This document shows positions 33,858 through 44,584 of a stretch of DNA of 64,000 bases, one piece after another. The notes under the pieces are model-generated. The model worked only from the letters and a program-made list of their open reading frames with translations, made no database searches and was not told where the DNA came from. Numbering within the stretch: position 1 is the first letter of the stretch; the number at the start of each line of letters is the position of its first letter. Location of the stretch: assembly GCA_035772405.1 (NCBI GenBank), contig JAYKKM010000193.1:791001-855000 (forward strand), in the 5' to 3' direction. The DNA is from Chrysogorgia sp. JL179-B06 (lineage: Eukaryota > Cnidaria > Anthozoa > Scleralcyonacea > Chrysogorgiidae). The translations under genes and the position numbers were made by a program.

Positions 33858-34491
33858 ATAGGGTATCTAGTACGTATTCCTTATAAGGAGGCGCAAATAG
33901 AAGGCATTGACGAGCAAATAGAGTGAATTAACGAGCAAATAGCTGACACGTTGAACCCTCGTGCCAGCCTCCTAGTTAATTGGATTTTAATCGACACCAA
34001 AACAACAAAGGTCCTAACCCTTTGGCAAACGTTTTCTTGAGAAATAAACCACCCCCAAAGCTATAGAATATATCGAAGGAAAGTTAAATGATCTATTTAC
34101 AACATACGTACAGCTTTATCCCGGTAGCTAACTTAGTTCTCTTTAAAAGCGCGGATAATCGAACATGCCCAAAAATATAATTTTCGTAATACGGATACTA
34201 TCTTGTAAACAAAAACACGAACTTTCGGCTGTCTTCGACGAACGTTTTCTTGAGAAATAATCAACTCCCAAAGCTACAATATATATTAAAACAAAGATAA
34301 ATTATCTGTTTACAATATGCGTACAGCTTATCGGGCTAGCGAATGTAGTTTTCTTAAAAAGAGCGGATAATCGAACATATCGTATTACGTGTTAACAATC
34401 CCACATCCAGTGGGCTGGTACGAGTGCCATGTATCTTGTATTTGCTCGTAGGCCACTTCCTTATATGGAATACGTACTAGAAGTACATATG
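33858..34491. mobile_element. MULE-like foldback element, copy 3
   Basis: 634 bp with exact 9 bp duplication ACGATATAG (33849-33857 and 34492-34500). Same family as 10255 and 26083 but with the internal 21 bp array reduced to about one unit. Its right end is included in a 109 bp tandem duplication. Confidence 0.87.
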
Positions 34492-34659
34492 ACGATATAG
34501 GTATCAACGAAATACAACACTTACCAGTATATGACGTCACTATCATATTCTTGCTCGTAGGCCACTTCCTTATATGGAATACGTACTAGAAGTACATATG
34601 ACGATATAGGTATCAACGAAATACAACACTTACCAGTATATGACGTCACTATCATATTC
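34442..34659. repeat. 109 bp tandem duplication
   Basis: 34442-34550 is repeated immediately at 34551-34659, apparently exactly. The unit begins TTGCTCGTAGGCCACTTCC and includes the right terminus of the MULE-like copy, its target duplication and flanking DNA. It therefore arose after the insertion. Confidence 0.9.
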
Positions 34660-34730
34660 AAAATGGCGGTTCTTTTAACTTTTAAAATGTGTTACGAGCA
34701 TTTTCATGGTACCAAACTACAATATTCCGA

Positions 34731-34873
34731 CTAAAGGCTGGTTTCCACAAAGTTAAATTTTCCTCAGGACAGGAACGGATAGGAAAGTTTCCTTTGTCTT
34801 GTGATCTCTCGGTAGGAACTAATGACTTTAATACAAATGAAACTTTCCGTTCCTGAGTGGAAACCAGCCATTA
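34731..34873. repeat. 143 bp MITE-like palindrome
   Basis: Arms TAAAGGCTGGTTTCCAC and GTGGAAACCAGCCATTA, with CGGATAGGAAAGTTTCC-type inner pairing. Confidence 0.75.
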
Positions 34874-35077
34874 GTCATATACTTCTATATAAAAAGTAGT
34901 TACTTTTGGTTGTCAATGTTCTTTAGTTTACCACTTGTAACAGAGGGAATGAGAATTCCCAGGATAAACCAACCTGAAGGAAATTGTTTGCAAACGAAAA
35001 CAGGCAAGCAGCTACATCATCGGTTGCACTTTTTCCTGTAGTGATGTTAATTAAGTGCATATATATAACACTAAATA

Positions 35078-36930
35078 CGACATTACTGATATAGATTCTA
35101 CATGAAGTGAATACCTTACTTATATTAATATTCGCGCGCTATTAGAATTCGCGCAGAGCCAAGGTGCGCGAAATTAAAACTGGGCGAAAAATATTCCGCG
35201 CGAAAAGGCAAAGAGAACTGAAGAGAAAAAAAAAAGTCGGCAAAAAAAAAAGGGAGATGAACAGGAAAAGAACGCAAAATAATGCATTATACACCATTAT
35301 CGTTAAAACCCAAATATGCTGTCCTCTTCATCTACCCCTATTCTAATACGAATCTCTGAGACCTCCTTGGGGTAAAGATCTCCTAAATTTTGAATCACAC
35401 ACAAATCACACACAATTGCAGTCGGAATTCTAATTCATACTCAAAATAAAATTTGCAAAATCTCTAAATTTATCTAGGTAAATGTCCTATACTAAGGACA
35501 TATTTTCGATCTTTCCTAATCTGATTTTGGTATACCAATCAATTGCATGTGGGATATAGATAAAATCTCTTTTTAATCTCTGCTTTCGTCATGCATAACG
35601 ACTGGTTGATCTTTGATGCCCATATTTTCTCTGTATTCGTATAGTTAGGAGATCTACATAACTTAGCGAAAATTAACCACGTTGAAGCGGATTAGGTTCT
35701 TCCTTGGTGTTCTTTTGTCCCAACTGACAAGTTGCATAGGTACATGTACAGATTGACTTGCTTGTTTATGCCATACACAGGTTTCCTTTGCGGGCACCTC
35801 TTTATGCGGTCACGCTTTGTATATTATATACCAAAAATGGTAAACCAGGCCAACACTTGTCACGCGAATGAATTTTACTAGTATGCTCTCTTTGAAAGGT
35901 GCGCGAAATTAAAACTGAACGAATATATCGTGTTCAGGGTGCTCGAAATTAAAACGCGCGAATTTATGACTGAGCGAAAATTAGTATTAAGCGAATTTAA
36001 ATACAAGTAAGGTAATTGAATACCAAAATGTTTTATGAATCGAGCTTTGCGTTGATCTGTAAAGGTTTATTTTTCTGAAATGCTAATTAGGGATGCACCG
36101 GAACTTGGTTCCGGCCGGAACTCCGATTTTTCCAAGTTCCGGTTCCGGCCGGAACTCATGAAAATGTTCGGCCGGAACTTATTTGTCAAAATATGGTCAG
36201 CGGTTGATCTGTAGTTCTCAGGCTTTCTAAGATTATGCACGGCGTCAACGCGATTAAAAACAGATCAACTATTAGGAAAAAAAGGACTTTCTTGAGAATA
36301 TTCAGTATTCACATTTGATCGGACAAAAATGTTCATGATACCAGTATGGAAAACAAAAAGTTAAAACATTATAAAACTAGTTTTGTATGTAATGGAAATA
36401 TGAAGGACAATTTTAATAATTTTCTATCTGGTATTGTTTAATGAGGGGTTATTTTCACTTTTTGACCACTTCATTCCACAAGGAGAATGTCAGACTAAGC
36501 TACTGGGTATCAGAGTAGTATCTTTCCGTTTGAACCGGTTCCCGGCCGGTTAGTTCCGGCCGGAACTTATTTCAGTTCCGGTTCCGACCGGAACTTTTAA
36601 ATTTGGTTGCGGTGCATCCCTAATGCTAATGACTGTGACGTCAAATCTGCAATTTGGCTTTCTTTTCTGCTTTCCGCTGGTTGAGGATTTTGAGTGAAAA
36701 AGTTGATAAAATCTCTAGTATAGCGTTCAAGTATATCATCAGCGTTTGAATTAGGTAAAATTTCTCTAGCAGCAGAATATTGTATCGGAAATGATGACTG
36801 ATTTGACATCACATTTATTAGCATTTCGGATAAACAAACCTTTATATAGAACATAAATGCAAAGCTCATCAAACATTTTGGTATTCAATTATTCACTTCA
36901 TGTAGAATCTATATCAGGCATATCGTATTT
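35078..36930. mobile_element. Nested foldback complex
   Basis: The outer arms (TGATATAGATTCTACATGAAG near 35086 and its complement near 36895-36920) enclose a second inverted element (about 35110-36014, ends CCTTACTT and AAGTAAGG, with GCGCGAA-type inner arms). They also enclose an hAT-like MITE (36088-36622). A - strand open frame at 36597-36872 is partly this repeat and has no recognised domain. Confidence 0.6.
36088..36622. mobile_element. hAT-like MITE with TAGGGATGCACC ends
   Basis: Termini TAGGGATGCACCG and GGTGCATCCCTA, flanked by exact 8 bp duplications ATGCTAAT (36080-36087 and 36623-36630). The subterminal regions repeat GTTCCGGCCGGAACT several times on both sides. 535 bp, no transposase. 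Confidence 0.93.
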
Positions 36931-36974
36931 GGGGTTATAAGTACTTTAAACGGTTACGATTGATCGAACTCTTG

Positions 36975-37621
36975 GGGGCTCTGTTTACATGAATCCGGAT
37001 TCAGTTTCATTCTGGATTAAACGTGAATTCAAACCGCGTTTACATAGGAATTCTATCCCAGGATCGAAAATCGCGCGAAATCTGAAATTTCAAGATGGCG
37101 ATCAATAACATTATAGTGGGTATGTTTCTTTCAACGATTTCTGCGCTTGTACATTTCAACATGTGCCTTAAACTGATAATTTGGCGCAGGATAAACATAA
37201 AGAAAATGGGAAAAGCGTTACTAGCAACAGTAATCGATGCGGTCGCAAGTAAAACAAGCAGTTAATTCGCCTTAATTTATGTCGTCAACAAAGAGAGCTA
37301 TTTATATTAAACAGTATGACGTCGGCGCAGTTCCTGTCTCTAGATGGAAATTGTCGTCCATAAATGTTAACAACACGCATGTTGTTTGTTTCAGTCCTCT
37401 AGCGCGTATTTTTCACTCCGGAATGAAATCTCGCACCGCCTCTACATGAAATTTTCATGAAATTTTCATGATGAAACTCAATCCGGAATGAGAACCGGAA
37501 TGAACTCAATCCGGATTGAGCTGCATCTCATTCTGGATTCATGTAAACACCTAAAGGGATTTTAACAGAACCGGTATGAGTTCAATCCGGAATGAAACTC
37601 AATCTGGATGTAAACAGCCCC
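36975..37621. mobile_element. Foldback element with CTGTTTACAT.AATCCGG ends
   Basis: Inverted ends GGGGCTCTGTTTACAT and GATGTAAACAGCCCC; many short CAATCCGGAATGA-type units near the right end repeat the terminal motif. No coding sequence. Confidence 0.75.
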
Positions 37622-38186
37622 AAACTCAACTAGCATAGTGAGCTTACATATTGTTTATATTTGTTCTATATTAATGATTTGTCGCTTACTCCCGTGTTAT
37701 ATGGATTGTGTATGTTGAAAAACGACACTCGTAATTTTTGAACAAAATGCTTCAAGCATCTTCCAACGAGACTTCTCGTTTTAAACAATAATTTCTGTGA
37801 AATGTAAACACATAGTTTTATTCAGCGTTGAGATGTAATTGCATTACATGTTTAATGATGAACCTGGACGGTTAAATATTTGGTTAAACAGTATATTATA
37901 TAAATATGTATATATCATTAAATCATACGCAATCAAGACCAGAATGTATAGCGTAACGGATCTCAGATGGACATGGTTTTGTCAAAACCGTCATATTTTA
38001 CCTGTTCGAACGTTTGGTTGTGAAAATAAAGAGCAAACTTTTACACATCCATGCCAAGTGCCTGCAAAATATATTAGCTTCAAGTTCAGGTTGATCAGTC
38101 TGAAATAGATCGTTTTAACTTGCTCGTCTGAGATCCAAATGACCAAGGGCGTGGCGGCCATATTGGTGTACCTAACAAAATGATGC

Positions 38187-38363
38187 TAATAGACCTTTCC
38201 GCACGGCAACTAGCACTCATCCGTTTCCCCTTTGGATTGGCTGTTTAATAAATTCGGACACGCGTGTTGCCATTTGATTGGCTGCTTAATAAGTTCGGAC
38301 AACAAACACCCAATCAAAAGGAGACACACATGAGTGGTAACTGCCGTGCGGAAAGGTCCATTA
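38187..38363. repeat. 177 bp palindromic MITE
   Basis: Arms TAATAGACCTTTCCGCACGG and its complement, with inner TTTGATTGGCTG repeats. Confidence 0.8.
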
Positions 38364-38727
38364 AGAATCGTTAATGCTTTTTATAGAACCAAAACTCAGA
38401 CAAACAAACCGAAATGACTCAAGGGTTGCTAACGGACTCTTTTTCTATTGTTTGGAATGCAAGGTTTATAGCAAACTCAGACAAACATACATACTGACGT
38501 CATTACCGCGCGTCGCTATTGCAAATGCATGCGTTGCAAATTGACTGTATCAGTATATTTGAACATCGATTAGGTACTAGTTCTCACCCGAGTGTTTTGT
38601 TCAAAATGGCACCACGAAGCTGAAGAACTACTCAAGTTTCCAGTCTTTCCCGAAAACCTTATTTTAAAGTGTACTTTCTAGCGAGCACCATTGTAAGAAT
38701 CTATTACCCAGGAACACCAACATGACG

Positions 38728-39517
38728 TTAAAGTGCACCTGACCCCAAAAATAATAATGCTATGTTTGAAAGAGCTCTTAAAATGATGAAGAATGGCTTT
38801 AACAATTCTTCGATATCTATTTTCGTTCTCGATCTATTCAGTTATATGTGATATGTTAATGAGGTGCGTGATGACGACAAAGCAGGCAAACAACATTGTG
38901 GCAATTCTAAAATTCGTGGATATCTTCAAAGTTCAAAGTGTTCCAATAAAATTACTTGAAACTTTGCACGTGGATGCATACTACCAAACTAAAGAACATG
39001 GTTCAAGTTATGTTATCACCGTAGTAACAGATTAGCTTTCAGACCTCTTAGTTTCTAAAACAAGATAATTTGTTTTCTCTCATGTGCAGAACATGTTGAA
39101 ATTGGCAGTTCTCAATATCTTTTTCAATAGCTTTTCCAATGCAATACCGAAGTTTGAAATCGAAAACGGTGCTTGCAATGGAAGAAAATGAAGACTTCTG
39201 TTTGGTAACGGAGAGGTTTGGAAGATAATCTGTTACTATGGTTACAACACAACATGAACCATGTTCTTTAGTTTGGTAGTATGCATTCATGTGCAAAGCA
39301 TCAAGTAATTTCATTGGATAACTTTGAAGATATCCACGAATTTTAGAATTGCCACAATGTTGTTTGCCTGCTTTGACGTCATCATCTGCCATATCACATA
39401 TAACTGAATAGCTCGAAAACGAAAATAGATATCGAAGAATTGTTAGCGCCATTCTTCATTATTTTAAGTGCTCTTTCAAATATAGCATTATCATTTTTGG
39501 GGTCAGCTGCACTTTAA
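38728..39517. mobile_element. TTAA-flanked foldback element
   Basis: TTAA at 38728-38731 and 39514-39517. Ends AGTGCACCTGACCCC and GGGGTCAGCTGCACT. Arms of about 300 bp translate in part as the same peptide on each strand (ALTILRYLFSFS), which is a repeat effect. 790 bp. Confidence 0.83.
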
Positions 39518-39680
39518 GTGAAAACGATCTATCGGAGACCATGATCTCTATATATTATTGGGCCCAGTTGTATAAAACTCTTTGCTACGATTTAACTACT
39601 CGTTGGGTGATTAAATCGTAGTTGAGTTCAACCACTTGTTAAGAACAAAGGTGTATAGTTAACGATAACTATAGTAAAAG

Positions 39681-40158
39681 TTAAAGTGCCCCTAACCTCA
39701 AATTTTTTTATTGTCTTATTTGGAAGAACTTTTAAAATGATAAAGTAACTTCTTTTGAAGATTTTCACTTCTTCGCTTTCTTTGTGAGATATATCAGTTT
39801 GTTTGATATGCAAATATCTGGAATTTCGTCACACATGCATAATGAATTATCAGAGAATGTTATATATCTTTGCGTTCATGAAATAAAAACACTAAAGTGT
39901 TAATAACACCTGTGCGTGTTTCTCCAACAACACCAAACTTCTTGATTTTAAAGGATTTCGTTCAAGAATGAAAGAGATATACACATTTCTCCAATAAGTC
40001 ATGCATGTGACGAAATGCCATACATTTGCAAATCAAACAAACTGATATATCTCAAAAAGAAAGCAAAGAAACGAAAATCTTTAAAAGAAGTTACTTTATC
40101 ATTTTAAAAGTTCTTCCAAACAAGACAATAAAACATTTTGAGGTTATGGGCACTTTAA
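39681..40158. mobile_element. TTAA-flanked foldback element, subfamily B copy 1
   Basis: TTAA at 39681-39684 and 40155-40158. Ends AGTGCCCCTAACCTCAAA and its near complement; long arms containing TTACTTTATCATTTTAAAAG. 478 bp. Near-identical elements are at 40530 and 51634. Confidence 0.85.
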
Positions 40159-40529
40159 CTACTTTTTTTATACAACCAGGCCTTGGACTGCGGAATCTCC
40201 CCGAAAAATGTCGTAAAAAGGATAGCGTCATCTGGAGTCCTTTTCCTTTAAATTGTAGCGGTGTATAGATAACTGTAGTCGCCATTTTCATATGTCAGTC
40301 CGAGTGTTGAAGTCTTTTTGGAAAGTTTTGTGGTTATAAAGAACATCTGTTACAATTTGCCGTAATTTACTGTGTTGCTTTTGGGTCTACGAGCATGAGA
40401 AAAAAGGACCCAAGCTGACGCCATCTATCTTACGACACTTTTTGTGAGTTATTGGTAATCGACCCCACAGTCCAGTTATATATAGAGGTCAGTGGTTGTA
40501 GACGCAAATTTGGCTGTTCGTTTGACCAT

Positions 40530-41003
40530 TTAAAGTACCCCAAACCTCAATGTTTTTGTTTTATTTGGAAGAACTTTTAAAATGATAAAGTAACTTTTTT
40601 TGAAGATTTTCGTTTCTTCGCTTTCTTTTTGAGATATCAGTTTGTTTGATATGCGAATGTCCGGAATTTACGTCACACTAATGACTTATTGGAGAAATGT
40701 GTGTATCTCTTTCATTCTCGAACGAAATCCTTTAAAATCGAGAAGTTTGGTGTTGTGGGAGAAACACGTACACGTGTTGTTCACACTTTAGTGTTTTTAT
40801 TTGATGAACGCAAAGACACATAACATTCTCTAATGACTCATTATGCATACGTGACGTAAATTCCGTACATTTGCATATCAAACAAACTGATATATCTCAA
40901 AAAGAAAGCGAAGAAACGAAAATCTTCAAAAGAAGTTACTTTATCATTTTAAACGTTCTCCCAAATAAGACAATAAAAAAATTTAGGGTTAGGGGCACTT
41001 TAA
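40530..41003. mobile_element. TTAA-flanked foldback element, subfamily B copy 2
   Basis: TTAA at 40530-40533 and 41000-41003. Ends AGTACCCCAAACCTCA and TTAGGGTTAGGGGCACT. 474 bp; same subfamily as 39681. Confidence 0.85.
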
Positions 41004-41599
41004 AGGATCAAAATAAGGAACTTAGGCAAACGAGAGAGGGACTATCAGATAAGAAGTGGGCTTTTTATCATTGAACAAAATTACGAATTACTGACATCCA
41101 CGTTCTTGATCAAGGTAGCTTTCTTTGATCTTTAATAAAATTTCTATCCAAAAACAAAGATGATGAATGGTTTGACATTTACCGGACAACGTCGCCGCTC
41201 GACACACGTCACCGAGAATATTTATATCGTGTACGTGACGTAATAGCCGGAATATAGCCGTCGATGATCCTTCGAAAATGACGAACAATTTTACAGGGAG
41301 TTACATAGAGCGAAAATATTAAAAACGTGATTTGAAAACCACGGGGTTTGTTGCTGCACGCATTCCGCACGTTGTAACCAATAAATTATTGGCATTATTG
41401 TAGCATAACCAATAAGTTATTGGATTGTCATACAATTGTAAGCGCATGCGTGTAACAGTCAATTACTAGTCCCACATTCATAGTCTCACTCACTAGTCTA
41501 CTAATTTAGTCTATGCTTAGACCACAGCATAGCTATGTTAGGGTGATTCTTTAGAAGTCTCGGGAAATCTCTGACTGAATATGATTGCTGGCGCAGGCT

Positions 41600-41750
41600 T
41601 TGAGAGTTTTTCGGATTTTAAAAAATATTTTCGGATTTTGAAAAATATTTTCAGATTTTGAAAAAATATTTTGATTTTGAAAAACAATTTTCGGATTTTG
41701 AAAAAAGATTTGTGGATTTGAAAAAGTTTTGCGGATTTCAAAGAGATATT
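41600..41750. repeat. Short degenerate minisatellite
   Basis: About six units of ATTTTCGGATTTTGAAAAAT type, roughly 22 bp each, with substitutions and indels. Confidence 0.75.
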
Positions 41751-42112
41751 TTCTTATTGGTGCAGGTCATGAAATTTTAAATACAATTTAAATTATTTTA
41801 CATCCGTTTCTATGCAGTACTGTACTGCTTTGTTTTGTTGACAATTTTATTATACCAGTAGAATTTGAAAGTATAAGTGCTGTTTCATATAAAGTCTGAA
41901 ACACTTCCATGAAAGTAAATTTTGCGGTCTAGGAGTTTAATACCCTGAAACACATTTATCTGGAACTGTATAAATCACTGCCAAGCCTTCAGTCTTATTT
42001 CTCATTCCATAACTATTACATGCCTACCAAATAAGAACCTTTTCCAAATTTCAGGCTGAATTGGTTCTTATAAAAATGGGTGTCTAAATGGCAAATTTCA
42101 GGCTGTAGGTTC

Positions 42113-42319
42113 TTAATCCACTAGATCTCTTGTATTCAATACAGTAATCAAAACCAGCATGAAATAAGGCGTATAGCGTTGAAGACGTGCGATTGTCATG
42201 GCTGGTATGCTTTTCTTTGGGTTGAAAATCGAAGTCAGTGGTTTGTGGTCTGTAACAATGAGGGTGAAATGTCGACTAAACAGGTATAAATAAAACTTCT
42301 TCACTCCCCATACCAGCAA
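42113..42319 (-). pseudogene. Ty3/gypsy RNase H fragment
   Basis: The - strand frame encodes WGVKKFYLYLFSRHFTL, VTDHKPLTSIFNPKK and IARLQRY, the RT-RNase H tether of Ty3/gypsy LTR retrotransposons, where the DHKPL motif is diagnostic. Only about 65 codons remain; flanking domains and LTRs are absent. It is a small relic. Confidence 0.85.
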
Positions 42320-43069
42320 GCGCTTCTTTGTCGATCTCGTTGTCTAATTGTTTTAGTATCAACCATAAACAACCTTTCTTTAACGTAAAAAAGTCTTATT
42401 AAACATTGTTCCAAATTTTCAGATAGTTTTACCTTTTTGTTTGTAGAAGTCTCCCCATTCAAAATGTAGAGTTTGCTCGATGGCACATGATAAACAATCG
42501 CTCACAAAAAACGAGATTGTAATTACTTTGCTTCACATTTGGTATAGATATACTCCATAGGCATAAGCGAATTCATTTTCCTATTCGAAAATGTCAAACT
42601 GAACAATTTGCCATTACTTTCGGGCCAATGTTTTCATGATTTCATCACTCGTATATAAATTTTAGCGGGCGCCATGTTTGGACTAGATTTCAGGTTTTGC
42701 TTGCAGCGTGAATGTCGGGAAAGGAATATTCCAGTTATAAGGTTTGTGATTGGTAACGCTACCAGTGGTCTATCACCAATAGACCACTAGTAATTCAGCC
42801 AATCAGAATGCCTAATTTGTAATAGACCACTAGTTCGTTGATGCCATCGAGTAGCGACGAGTGACGTGTAAGCAAAAGGAGCCCAACTCTGACGCCTGTG
42901 GTGTGTTTCTCTGTTTTATTCTATATTATGGAAATTCTGATGTTTTATTTAATGAAAGACGAGCGGCGCTTATGTAAAAATCTAATTGTTAAAAAATCTA
43001 ATTCAGAAAAAATATGCACGCAGCGCGTACATGCGTCTACTTAGTTGAGTCACAAGAATAAATATAAAC

Positions 43070-43290
43070 TAGAAATATCCGCAATATCCCCTAGAGTTTC
43101 AACCTACCCATGCGGGATTTCCCCCATCCATGGTCCCCAGACCTCTCACGCCGTGTATTTGTAGATTTCAAAAGGCCGTTTCGTCGTACGTACATTTTGA
43201 ACGTTATATCGATCAATATTTAACCGATTTCGATTCTGAAAATAGATTTCGAATTATTACCGAGTCTAAACACAACATACGTAAAGTTGT
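43070..43290. repeat. Dispersed repeat related to 9354-9540
   Basis: Shares TCCGCAATA.CCCCT, CATCCATGGTCCCCAG and ATTCTGAAAA.AGATTT with the segment at 9354-9540. Origin unknown. Confidence 0.6.
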
Positions 43291-43329
43291 AAAGGTTTTG
43301 CTGTGCAAGCTGTGTTAAGTTGTCAATGC

Positions 43330-43408
43330 TCAGAAATACTCTGAGCACCAGACAGGACTCGAACCCGTAAGCTTCTGAATGCTAGACTGAGCCACTGGAA
43401 CTCGGTAT
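43330..43408 (-). repeat. tRNA-like SINE fragment
   Basis: On the - strand a T-arm/B box (GGGTTCGAGTCCTGTCTGG) and an A-box-like segment (GTGGCTCAGT) are spaced as in a tRNA. The anticodon region is degenerate. Confidence 0.5.
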
Positions 43409-43540
43409 TTAAACCTGGGACGAGTCTTGCCGTTATTCCAAATCATTAGTCATTTGTCATCTTCGACCGAAACATCCAGCGCGCGCTCGCGCAATGCAAG
43501 GAACAAAGTGCCGAGCTCTTAGAAAAAGCATGTCAGGCCA

Positions 43541-44011
43541 TGTCTCCACCTAGTTAATGTAGACAGTCTACATTGGTAACACGTAGCTGTGAATGTATGA
43601 TGTCTACATTAACAAATAACCGCTAACCCCAAAACAACAAAGATCCTAACCCCCCGCCTAACGAGTTTTCTAACCCTACCCCCCGGGTTCTCATGCCATG
43701 CCTATCCCCCAGCCTAGACACTAGGCCTTCTATTTTTATTTTCGTGTTTTTCCAGAGAATTCGGAGCTTATTTATACTACAGGAGCCTGGGGACTAATCC
43801 GTGACGTCATGTAGCGAATTTAGCCACTCCCCTACTTGGGTTGCTAGATTAATAGACTAGTGAGAGAGACTAAGCATGTGGGATTAGAAATTGACTGTTA
43901 AACGCATGCGCTTACTATCGTTATTTTAGCGCGAGTTGAGTTAATGTAGACATCATACATTAACAGCTACATGTTACCAATGTAGACTGTCTACATTAAC
44001 TAGGTGGAGAC
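43541..44011. repeat. 471 bp foldback element
   Basis: Arms of about 70 bp, GTCTCCACCTAGTTAATG and complement, containing GTAGACAGTCTACATT. It abuts the PLE coding fragment at 44004, so it interrupts that element's 5' side. Confidence 0.85.
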
Positions 44012-44549
44012 TAGGTTGTCATCTTACCTTGACAAGAAAATTTGTCTTCGCTTCAAAGAATTCATAAAATCGATCACAAGAATTGTACGTTCAATAGGAA
44101 GCTTGCACAATCAAACTATCACGACTGCTGAAAGACCGCGTGCTAAATTTATCACACTCTGGGACACTACCAACGCCAACGCATTTTTATCTCTAAAAGA
44201 CCGGACGCCCAAAGAACAACAAAGCTCTGTCGTTTACAAGTTCACTTGCCCTGGATGCCATGATGCCTCCTATATTGGCAAAACTGACCGCTGCCTCATC
44301 ACGCGTCTGAAAGAACATACCACCAAAAAGGACTCAGAAGTTTACAACCACATCGATTGTTGTGAACACTTTCAATATTTACTAACTTTATTAAACTTAC
44401 CTTCTAACCTTCTTGATATTGACGAGCCTACCATTTTATCACAAATTATTCTCAACAGTTGTCAAATAATAGACAAATCTAGACATTGGTCACTGTTACT
44501 TCTCAAAGCAGCGTTTTATATACATCAACATGCAAAAGCCGCTCCTTAA
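44012..44549 (+). pseudogene. PLE C-terminal coding fragment, GIY-YIG
   Basis: Encodes a linker (KFITLWDTTNANAFLSLKD), then VVYKFTCPGCHDASYIGKT and LITRLKEHTT, the GIY-YIG nuclease of a PLE; the tail (SQIILNSCQIID) is also typical. The RT is missing because the 5' side is cut by the foldback at 43541. It differs in sequence from the other PLEs in the window. Confidence 0.83.
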
Positions 44550-44584
44550 TCACGGAACAAAAGCTTCAAAGGAACTTGTCATTT

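Noticed and set aside
35164..35346. Lysine/arginine-rich 60-codon frame
   Set aside because: Low-complexity A-rich sequence within a foldback complex.
36597..36872. 91-codon - strand frame with protein-like composition
   Set aside because: Partly inside an hAT-like MITE end and the arm of a nested foldback; no domain recognised.
38793..39452. Two frames on opposite strands sharing the peptide ALTILRYLFSFS
   Set aside because: They are the two arms of one TTAA foldback element read in opposite directions, not a gene pair.
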